From NCBI GenBank assembly GCA_964559845.1, contig CAZLJF010000014.1, positions 1 to 45,797 on the forward strand: a stretch of 45,797 nucleotides of DNA. Reading direction: 5' to 3'. The translations under genes and the position numbers were made by a program. Of this stretch, positions 25,380 through 32,097 are shown one piece after another. Positions within the stretch are counted from its first letter, which is position 1. Each line of letters opens with the position of its first letter. This DNA is from WSZY01 sp964559845 (lineage in GTDB: Bacteria > Pseudomonadota > Zetaproteobacteria > Mariprofundales > Mariprofundaceae). Below the pieces are notes generated by a model. It saw nothing but the letters and a program-made list of their open reading frames with translations. It was not told the DNA's origin and did not search any database.

Positions 25380-26174
25380 TTATGCCCGGTTAACCGGTAT
25401 GTGGTGCCTGAGCAGTTCGGCCAGGGCAAACACCGCCATGGCTGCAAGGATATGTTTGATGGTATGGCCGCTGATCCACTGCTGCATATTGAAGATTTCC
25501 CGGTCGAACAGCTCGGCAGCCTTGGCTACGGCGTAGAGCGCAAGTATCCAGCCAAAACGGCTGCTGCAACTGTAGCGCGAAGGCAGGAAAAAGAGCATAT
25601 AGGATATCAACAAGGCGGGAAAAAACTGAACCATCAGATAGAGGCGAAGATCACCGGCGCCCGTCAGTTCCGTCTGATACCAGTGATAGACACTGAATAC
25701 CCCCAGGAGAATCAGAAGCGGAAGAAGTATAAGCCCTGCCCGCTGGCTGATTTGTTCACCGATAATGATGGCAAGAAACGAGGCGAACAGTATGGCCATC
25801 GGCAGGCGGTCCCAGACGAGCGAGAAGTTGTCCGGTGATATGTGATAATAAATCGAGCCGAAACAGGTCAGTCCCGCCGCAGCAAAAAAGACGAAATAGG
25901 CAATTGACTCCGAAGCAGTCTCAAAATGAGCACGCCCACTACCGTTGCGTAGCTCAAGCAGCAGCTTGAATCCGTAAGCGCCGGCAGCCAGAAAAAGCAG
26001 GTTGGAGGCCACATCCAGGAAGTTCGGTATACCCAGAAATGTCCGGGAGTCTGCAAACTGGTGATACTCGGGCGGTTGCGCAATCGGGGGAGCAAAAAAG
26101 AGTGCGACTGAGCATAAAAGGGTAAGCCCGAGCATGATGCGAATATGCAGCGTTCTGGTTTCTGCAGTGTTCAT
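25380..26174 (-). CDS. Alkaline ceramidase-like (CREST family) membrane protein
   Basis: This 264-residue protein has seven predicted membrane helices and the CREST-family pattern of alkaline ceramidases and adiponectin-receptor-like hydrolases. It shows HQFADSRTFLGIPNFLDVASN, a Ser/His/Asp site in FGSIYYHISPDNFSLVWDRLPM, and HTIKHILAA near the C-terminus. The histidines and aspartate would bind zinc. The bacterial substrate is unknown, possibly a membrane lipid amide. It is convergent with ilvN and monocistronic. Confidence 0.8.
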   Translation of the reverse strand: MNTAETRTLHIRIMLGLTLLCSVALFFAPPIAQPPEYHQFADSRTFLGIPNFLDVASNLLFLAAGAYGFKLLLELRNGSGRAHFETASESIAYFVFFAAAGLTCFGSIYYHISPDNFSLVWDRLPMAILFASFLAIIIGEQISQRAGLILLPLLILLGVFSVYHWYQTELTGAGDLRLYLMVQFFPALLISYMLFFLPSRYSCSSRFGWILALYAVAKAAELFDREIFNMQQWISGHTIKHILAAMAVFALAELLRHHIPVNRA

Positions 26175-26305
26175 AATGTGAGATTATTGCATGGTTTGCA
26201 GCAATGGATAAGTGACCTGGCATACATCGGAACCCATTTCCTCATGGCTTCTTAATGTGGATGCGTGCACTCTTCGCCATCCGGCCATATCCGAAGGTGT
26301 AATCA

Positions 26306-28156
26306 ATGACGATAAAAAATACGAATACCCAGCCTGCATTCAGTGATCTGAATCTTATTCAGCCAGTGCTGAAAGCGCTGGATGAGGTGGGTTATGAGAC
26401 ACCATCTCCCATTCAGGCAGAAATCATCCCCTACATGCTGGATGGCCGTGATGTACTGGGGCAGGCACAGACAGGCACCGGCAAGACCGCTGCCTTTGCG
26501 TTGCCGATTCTTTCCCGTATTGAGCCGGATGCACATGATCCGCAGGTGCTGGTATTGGCGCCAACCCGTGAACTGGCCATTCAGGTAGCCGAAGCCTTCC
26601 AGAAATATGCGCACCATATGAAAGGCTTTCATGTATTGCCGATCTACGGTGGTCAGGATTACGGTATTCAGTTGAGAGCACTGAAGCGAGGCACCCATGT
26701 GGTGGTCGGTACGCCGGGCCGGGTGATGGATCATATGCGTCGAGGCACGCTGAAACTGGATCATTTGCAGACACTGGTGCTTGATGAGGCCGATGAGATG
26801 CTGCGTATGGGCTTTATTGATGATGTGAAGTGGATTCTGGAGCAGACACCCTCCTCACGCCAGATCGCTCTCTTCTCTGCCACCATGCCGGCGATCATCC
26901 GCAAGATTGCCGAGCAGCATCTGAACAATCCGAAACAGATCTCTATCAAGGTCAAAACCACGACGGCCGAAACGATCCGTCAGCGTTACTGGATGGTCAG
27001 TGGCCGTCAGAAGATGGATGTGCTAACCCGGATTCTCGAAGCCGAACCGTTTGATGGTATGATTATTTTTGTGCGTACCAGGACAGCGACTGTTGAAGTG
27101 GCGGAGAAGCTTGAGGCGCGCGGCTATGCCGCTGCGGCGTTGAACGGTGACATTGCCCAGAAGCAGCGTGAGCAGACGGTCAACCGATTGAAGCGCGGAC
27201 ACCTGGATATTCTGGTGGCAACGGATGTGGTGGCACGCGGCCTGGATGTCGAGCGAATCAGCCATGTCATCAACTATGATGTTCCCCATGATACAGAATC
27301 CTATGTCCACCGGATCGGCAGGACAGGGCGGGCAGGACGCAGGGGTGATGCCATCCTGTTTGTGGCACCGCGTGAAAAGCGCATGCTCAGCAGCATTGAA
27401 CGTGCGACCAGGCAGAAGATCGAGCGGCTGGAGATGCCGACAACAGAAGATATCAATGACAAGCGGATTGCCGACTTCAAACAACGAATCACCGACACGC
27501 TGGCTGAAGAGGATATGGAACTGTTCGGACAGATTGTTGAGCAGTATGCGCAGGAGCACAATGTGCCGGCCATCGAGATCGCAGCGGCGCTGGCGCATAT
27601 GGCGCAGGGCGACAAGCCGTTGCTGGTGAAACATTCACCCAGACTGGAATCCCATGATTCAGGACGTGAGCGTACCCGTTCACAACCATCCGGACGTGAA
27701 GGGCGACTCTCGCGTGGCGAGGGTAGCGAGCCGCCAGGACGCACTCCCCGGACTGTGCAGGGCCATTTGCCGAAACCGGAGCGCGGCATGGAGCGTTACC
27801 GCCTGGAAGTGGGCGAAGCGCATGGTGTAAAGCCGGCCAATATTGTCGGGGCGATAGCCAATGAGATCGGCATCGAAAGTGAGTTTATCAATCAGGTCAA
27901 CATCCATGATGAGTTCACTACCGTGGATCTTCCCGAAGGCATGCCGAAACCTGTTTTCAACACCCTGAAGCAGATCCGTATTTCAGGCCGAAAGCTGGAT
28001 GCCTCAAAGCTGGAAACAGCGGAGTATTCAGGCGGTATGCGTGCGAGAGGCAAACCTGAAGGCAGGGCGGGAAAGAGGTCAGGAGGCAGGCCGAATCACA
28101 AGCCGCATAATCGCAAGGCCCGCAGCGGGCAGGGCAAAAAGCGGATACGGAAGTAG
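26306..28156 (+). CDS. deaD: DEAD-box RNA helicase (DeaD/CsdA-like)
   Basis: This 616-residue ATP-dependent RNA helicase acts in ribosome assembly or RNA decay. Motifs are Q motif near PSPIQAEIIP, AQTGTGKTA (I), PTRELAIQV (Ia), VLDEADEML (II), FSATMP (III), VATDVVARGLDV (V) and YVHRIGRTGRAGR (VI). A low-complexity basic linker follows at about residues 440-500. A DbpA-type RNA-binding domain comes next (YRLEVGEAHGVKPANIVGAI, about 505-575), then a basic Gly/Arg/Lys-rich tail. No long cold-shock-type leader is present in the 130 bp upstream. Confidence 0.92.
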   Translation: MTIKNTNTQPAFSDLNLIQPVLKALDEVGYETPSPIQAEIIPYMLDGRDVLGQAQTGTGKTAAFALPILSRIEPDAHDPQVLVLAPTRELAIQVAEAFQKYAHHMKGFHVLPIYGGQDYGIQLRALKRGTHVVVGTPGRVMDHMRRGTLKLDHLQTLVLDEADEMLRMGFIDDVKWILEQTPSSRQIALFSATMPAIIRKIAEQHLNNPKQISIKVKTTTAETIRQRYWMVSGRQKMDVLTRILEAEPFDGMIIFVRTRTATVEVAEKLEARGYAAAALNGDIAQKQREQTVNRLKRGHLDILVATDVVARGLDVERISHVINYDVPHDTESYVHRIGRTGRAGRRGDAILFVAPREKRMLSSIERATRQKIERLEMPTTEDINDKRIADFKQRITDTLAEEDMELFGQIVEQYAQEHNVPAIEIAAALAHMAQGDKPLLVKHSPRLESHDSGRERTRSQPSGREGRLSRGEGSEPPGRTPRTVQGHLPKPERGMERYRLEVGEAHGVKPANIVGAIANEIGIESEFINQVNIHDEFTTVDLPEGMPKPVFNTLKQIRISGRKLDASKLETAEYSGGMRARGKPEGRAGKRSGGRPNHKPHNRKARSGQGKKRIRK

Positions 28157-28299
28157 GCTGTTTTACAGTTAACGGCTATCGCATAAACATGCGATACACT
28201 CTGTTTTTATATGGCCTACAATCGAAAAATGTTAAACTCAATATTAATCCGGAATAGAGGTGTATCATAAGCTTTGATTATGAGATAGCCCTGAAAGGC

Positions 28300-28602
28300 A
28301 TGGGGAATGATAGCGCTCTGTTATACGAGACGCTGCAGGACTTTATTGATTTCTACGGTGATGCCGGAAAAAAGATCCGCCTCGCATTGGATGAGAAGCG
28401 GTATGCCGATGCTGAAATCCTGTCGCATACCCTGAAAGGCCTGGGGGGAACATTTGCCGCACAGAAGCTGAGGGATACGGCTCTCTCTCTCGAAAAAGCG
28501 ATTCACGCCGGAGAGCTGCAAGGGCTGGATAAAAAAGCGGAACAGCTTGACATGGCTGTCCGTGAGATGGTTGCAGCAATCAAGGTTTTCCAGAAAGCGT
28601 AA
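28300..28602 (+). CDS. Hpt-domain histidine phosphotransfer protein
   Basis: This small helical-bundle protein shuttles phosphoryl groups between histidine kinases and response regulators. The phospho-acceptor His lies in the signature SHTLKGLGGTFAAQKL (about residue 43 from this ATG). From the ATG at 28300 it has 100 residues. In-frame codons upstream (encoding SFDYEIALKG) also look like Hpt sequence, and the only ribosome-binding site, AGAGGTG at 28256-28262, lies far upstream of this ATG. No ATG, GTG or TTG is in frame there, so the true start may be an ATA or ATC. No kinase is adjacent; an orphan receiver protein is 1.5 kb away. Confidence 0.85.
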   Translation: MGNDSALLYETLQDFIDFYGDAGKKIRLALDEKRYADAEILSHTLKGLGGTFAAQKLRDTALSLEKAIHAGELQGLDKKAEQLDMAVREMVAAIKVFQKA

Positions 28603-28863
28603 CAAGTATTCACTTCGCCTCTATCTACACAGTGTGCGACTTTGCCGCAGATCGTGCCTGATCCGTGGACAACTGTTCCGCAATGGCGATAATTCGCTCT
28701 CATGAAATTACGGATGCAGACCCTGACCCGTTGGCTATGGCTATTGCCTGCTGCCGCGTTTTCTGCTGTTTGACGTTTACCTGATCCCGTAACAAATCAA
28801 TACAGAGCAATCGCGGAGCGATGTCCGCGTGATGCCTCTGTTTTCCACTTTCATGACAAAGCC

Positions 28864-28894
28864 ATTGCTCCGTGTTTGCTTCAAAAGGAGCAAT
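28864..28894 (+). promoter_or_regulatory. Ribosome-binding-site-sequestering hairpin before the EamA gene
   Basis: ATTGCTCC (28864-28871) is perfectly complementary to GGAGCAAT (28887-28894), with a 15-base loop. The 3' arm contains the GGAG ribosome-binding site of the ATG at 28897. In the mRNA the stem would hide the site. A second hairpin (CGCGGA/TCCGCG) occurs about 50 bases upstream, so the leader may be a structured translational switch. I do not recognise a known riboswitch class. Confidence 0.5.
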
Positions 28895-28896
28895 AT

Positions 28897-29811
28897 ATGA
28901 ACGCCCATAACCGTTCAATACCTCAAAAACATGCACATATATTCACCGGTATGCTGCTGGCGACAGGGGCGGCACTTGGATTTTCCGCCAAGGCTATCTT
29001 TGTGAAGCTGGCCTATGCCTATGATGTGGATGCCGTCACCTTGCTGATGCTTCGCATGGCCTTTTCCCTGCCGTTTTTTATCGTGATTGCCGTGATAGAG
29101 GAGCGCAAGGCAACTTCTCCCGTTGGCGGACGAAACATGGCGCTGGTCATGAGCCTCGGCCTGATCGGTTACTACTGTTCAAGCCTGCTCGATTTTGTCG
29201 GATTGCAATATGTGAGTGCCGGACTGGAACGGTTGATCCTGTTTATCTATCCAACGATGGTAATGATTCTGTCGGCTCTGTTTTTTGGCAGGTGCATCCA
29301 TAAAGAGGCCATGATTGCATTGATGTTAAGCTATGCCGGTATTGCCCTGGCAATGTTGCACGATGTGCAGTTTTCCGGTGAACATGTATTGCCGGGCTCG
29401 GCGATGATATTCGCTGCGACGCTGACCTATTCCATTTTTCTTGTCGGCAGCGGCGAGTTGATTCCCAGGGTGGGCGCCAGGCGCTTTACGGCCTATGCCA
29501 TGATTGTTTCGTGTCTGGCTGTATTTGTGCAGTTTGGGACAATTCACAATGCCCAACATTTTTACCAGCCTGCCGCGGTATATGGCTATGGATTGGCAAT
29601 GGCTATTTTCTCAACCGTGATTCCGGCATTTTTACTGGCCGCCGCAATTCAACGTATTGGTGCAAGTCACACATCTGTCATTGGCGCACTCGGGCCGGTG
29701 GCCACCATTGGCATGGCCGCAATCTTCCTTGCTGAACCCGTCTCTGCCATGCAGATGACAGGTGCAGCCTGTGTGATCGGCGGTATTTTAATACTTGGTA
29801 TGAAAGGGTGA
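28897..29811 (+). CDS. EamA/DMT-superfamily permease
   Basis: This 304-residue protein has ten membrane helices in two EamA repeats. The first begins at GMLLATGAALGFSAKAIFVKLAY and the second at PGSAMIFAATLTYSIFLVGSGELI, ending with the conserved LGPVATIGMAAIFLAEPVSAMQMTGAACVIGG. It would import or export a small metabolite. The ATG at 28897 is chosen because GGAG lies 7 bases upstream. The structured leader at 28864-28894 suggests translational control. Confidence 0.88.
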   Translation: MNAHNRSIPQKHAHIFTGMLLATGAALGFSAKAIFVKLAYAYDVDAVTLLMLRMAFSLPFFIVIAVIEERKATSPVGGRNMALVMSLGLIGYYCSSLLDFVGLQYVSAGLERLILFIYPTMVMILSALFFGRCIHKEAMIALMLSYAGIALAMLHDVQFSGEHVLPGSAMIFAATLTYSIFLVGSGELIPRVGARRFTAYAMIVSCLAVFVQFGTIHNAQHFYQPAAVYGYGLAMAIFSTVIPAFLLAAAIQRIGASHTSVIGALGPVATIGMAAIFLAEPVSAMQMTGAACVIGGILILGMKG

Positions 29812-30047
29812 GATAGTCCATGCCGGGTATTATGACAATACAGGTTCGTTCTAAGGATGGGGCACTTCGACCACCACAGCTTTCCCTTCGCAGGCCGGAC
29901 AGCAGCCTTTTCCACCCTGATTTCAGATGCCCCCGGAAAATCCCCGGTCTCAAAAACATTCAAGATCATACCCGGTTCTCATCCGGCAATGATTCGGCAG
30001 ATATATGCATCTCTCCTCCTGCGCGCTATGTAAACTGACAAAATCCA
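29812..30047 (-). other. Intergenic stretch holding decayed minus-strand coding fragments
   Basis: On the minus strand a good ribosome-binding site (AGGAGGAGAG, about 30010-30020) precedes an ATG that reads 14 codons (MHISAESLPDENRV) and stops in an ATGA overlap. A second ATG then opens MILNVFETGDFPGASEIRV. A third frame contains the zinc-ribbon-like phrase CCPACEGKAVVVEVPHP followed by a stop. The pieces look like one small protein broken by frameshifts, but I cannot name a family. No complete gene is supported here. Confidence 0.3.
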
Positions 30048-30055
30048 TTTCTGGA

Positions 30056-30123
30056 ATGTGAAATATTTCACCAACGTTTTATGCCCTGTACATATATATA
30101 TTCGCAGACAGTGAAAATATCAC
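30056..30123 (+). promoter_or_regulatory. CRP-like box and second GTGA/TCAC palindrome upstream of the receiver protein
   Basis: TGTGA-AATATT-TCACC (30057-30072) has the spacing of a CRP box and contains the perfect 14-bp palindrome GTGAAATATTTCAC. A second palindrome, GTGAAAATATCAC (30111-30123), lies closer to the start codon and has the same 13-bp geometry as GTGACAATGTCAC near the DUF2892 gene. An AT-rich TATATATATT stretch between them may contain the -10. That a Crp/Fnr protein binds here is an inference. Confidence 0.4.
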
Positions 30124-30147
30124 AATCGGGGAGGAGGCTATAGTCAT

Positions 30148-30516
30148 ATGATTATGATTATTGAGGACAATCGGGATATCCGTCTGCTACTTGCGGACTT
30201 TTTCAAATTTTTGAACAAAGAAACCCTGATCTACAGCTCTGATGAAAAGGCTATTAATGATTTTGATCTGATCAGACAGGAAAATATCCGGGTTATTATC
30301 AGCGATTATTCACTACCCGGCATGAACGGCATCGACTTCATTGAACACGCAAAACCAGTATTGAATCCATCTCTTTGCATACTGATTTCAGGCAATCCTC
30401 CCGATAAGATACCGGATAATATTGTAATGGTGGCCAAACCTTTCCAACCGGAATTTTTGATGCAGACAATGGATATGCATTTGGGCAGCCCTTCTGGCAA
30501 TTTCGGATATGCATGA
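30148..30516 (+). CDS. Single-domain response regulator (receiver only)
   Basis: This 122-residue CheY-like protein has the acidic pocket (IIEDN near residue 5-8) and the phospho-acceptor Asp in VIISDYSLPGMNG (about residue 52). The switch Ser is in ILISGN, and the conserved Lys in AKPFQPEF. It has no output domain. GGGGAGGAGG lies about 10 bases before the ATG. It is convergent with the adenylate cyclase gene 59 bases away and has a CRP-like box upstream, so a functional link to the neighbouring signalling operon is plausible but unproved. Confidence 0.9.
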   Translation: MIMIIEDNRDIRLLLADFFKFLNKETLIYSSDEKAINDFDLIRQENIRVIISDYSLPGMNGIDFIEHAKPVLNPSLCILISGNPPDKIPDNIVMVAKPFQPEFLMQTMDMHLGSPSGNFGYA

Positions 30517-30574
30517 AGAATCAGGATCAAAGACGTAAGCAAAAAAATTTACCCCCCGGCTTCCGCCTGTTGCT

Positions 30575-31603
30575 TCAGGCAGGGAGTTGCGGCTCATACA
30601 GATAGACCTTGACTTTACCAATACCTTTTAACTCATAGTCTGTGGATGCGAAAACATCCGGAGAACCAAGAGACTTGCAGGTTATTTCATCCATCAGGAT
30701 TTCGCCCGGCCTCGCTTTGGACTCAAGTCTTGCAGCAAGGTTCACATGTTTGCCGATAACCGTAAAGGAACGGCGCTCGCGAGCCCCCAGAATACCGAGA
30801 ACAGCCTCTCCGGTAGCAATGCCTATACCGATTTTCAGCTGCTCCCTCCCCTCCTGACCCCGTTGAAGGTTGAGTTTTTCAACACCACTCATCATCTCTT
30901 TTGCCGCCTGAAAAGCCAGTTGTGAATAGTGGCTCCGGGAAGGAAGAACGCCAAACACAGCCATAGCCCCGTCACCGGTGATTTTGTCAATCAGGCCGGA
31001 ATTATCCAGAACAGGCTGTAGCATACACTTCATATAGTCATTCAGGGTATGCATGACCAGCTGCGCATCCTGATGTTCATTAAAGGCGGTAAACCCCCGA
31101 ATATCAACAAACAGAGTTGAAATGGTTTTTCGTTCACCTGCAGAATCAAACTGCAATAATCCATTGGCAGCACGCTCTGCCACCTCCTGACCAAGGTAGC
31201 GATCAAGAATCCTGGCCTGCTTTTCCCGGAGAAGTATCAGCTCATTGGCAGCCTGCTGATATTTTTGTGTCTGGAGTGTTGTCTCGGTCACATCACAAAA
31301 TATCAACCAGGCTGCGCCCTCTTCATAAAATGCATGGATATCGGTATAAATTTCCTCTTTCAGTTGAATCTGGGGTAAATCAAATGAGTCATGAAAGGGG
31401 AGAAGACCATCCAGCACATGGCAAAGCTCTGTAACAGGCATGCCGGATACGGGAGCAGTATCAAAATATCTTTGCCAGCTGCCCCCTGAGGATTCAACTG
31501 AACAGCCATCTTCTCCAAGTTTGATCCACGCTGGTGATAAAGCCCTGATTTTACACGTGGCAATGTCACGGTAAACGGGTTCGGGAAGGTCAGGGAGTAT
31601 CAC
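30575..31603 (-). CDS. Class III adenylate cyclase with N-terminal sensor-like domain
   Basis: This 342-residue protein has an N-terminal region (about 1-110) that looks PAS-like, ending AAWLIFCDVTETTLQ, a short coiled coil (about 112-135), and a class III nucleotide cyclase domain (about 155-335). The two metal aspartates are present (Asp167 in LFVDIRGFT, Asp211 in KITGDGAM). The purine-selecting Lys207 and Thr281 (in SFTVIGKHVN), transition-state Asn288 and Arg292 are also present. Lys plus Thr favours ATP over GTP as substrate, so cAMP is the likely product. No membrane helix is seen. Its ATG overlaps the GTPase stop by 4 bases. Confidence 0.88.
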   Translation of the reverse strand: MILPDLPEPVYRDIATCKIRALSPAWIKLGEDGCSVESSGGSWQRYFDTAPVSGMPVTELCHVLDGLLPFHDSFDLPQIQLKEEIYTDIHAFYEEGAAWLIFCDVTETTLQTQKYQQAANELILLREKQARILDRYLGQEVAERAANGLLQFDSAGERKTISTLFVDIRGFTAFNEHQDAQLVMHTLNDYMKCMLQPVLDNSGLIDKITGDGAMAVFGVLPSRSHYSQLAFQAAKEMMSGVEKLNLQRGQEGREQLKIGIGIATGEAVLGILGARERRSFTVIGKHVNLAARLESKARPGEILMDEITCKSLGSPDVFASTDYELKGIGKVKVYLYEPQLPA

Positions 31604-32097
31604 GGTTTAACAAGTTTCCCTGCCAGTTTCCGGAATGCCTCTTCGACATGCTCGCCTGTCTTTGCGCTTGTCAGATAAACAGATGACCCGTCTTTCGACA
31701 ACGTCTCCACTTCTTCCGAAGTAAAGCTCCACTCATCAAGCAGATCGTGCTTATTAAATAGCGTAACCGAAGGCAACTCTCCCAGCTCATTCTGAAATCT
31801 TTCCAGTATCTCCCGGGCAGTTTCAAGGGTATCCCGGCGAGTTCCGTCAATGACGAAAATTATCCCCGAAGCCCCCCTCAGATAGCTTGCGGGAATCTTT
31901 TTGTACTCCTCCTCACCATGTATATCCCAGAGCATAAGGCTTACAGACCGGCCATCCACCGTAAGCTGCTTACGATCAATTTTTACTCCCATTGTCGAGA
32001 GATATTTATCAGAAAACTTGCTATGAACGAACTGTGAAACGAGACTGGTTTTACCTACTCCGAAAGCACCGAGAATGCATACCTTTTTCTGAATCAT
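31600..32097 (-). CDS. Ras/Rab-like small GTPase
   Basis: This 165-residue protein has all five G motifs: GAFGVGKTS (residues 10-18), Thr35 in the switch I STMGVK, DIHGEEEY (58-65), NKHD (115-118) and TSAK (143-146). The residue matching the catalytic Gln61 of Ras is Glu62, so intrinsic hydrolysis may be low and a partner may be needed. It lacks a C-terminal lipid-anchor cysteine. It resembles the prokaryotic Ras-superfamily proteins that are often encoded next to roadblock- or longin-domain partners. Both ends overlap neighbours by 4 bases (ATGA), so its amount is tied to the OmpA-like protein and the cyclase. Confidence 0.92.
   Translation of the reverse strand: MIQKKVCILGAFGVGKTSLVSQFVHSKFSDKYLSTMGVKIDRKQLTVDGRSVSLMLWDIHGEEEYKKIPASYLRGASGIIFVIDGTRRDTLETAREILERFQNELGELPSVTLFNKHDLLDEWSFTSEEVETLSKDGSSVYLTSAKTGEHVEEAFRKLAGKLVKP

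Noticed and set aside
28702..28773. A 23-codon signal-peptide-like frame (MKLRMQTLTRWLWLLPAAAF)
   Set aside because: It stops right after the hydrophobic stretch, has no good ribosome-binding site, and no continuation in other frames resembles a protein. It may be chance or a fragment.
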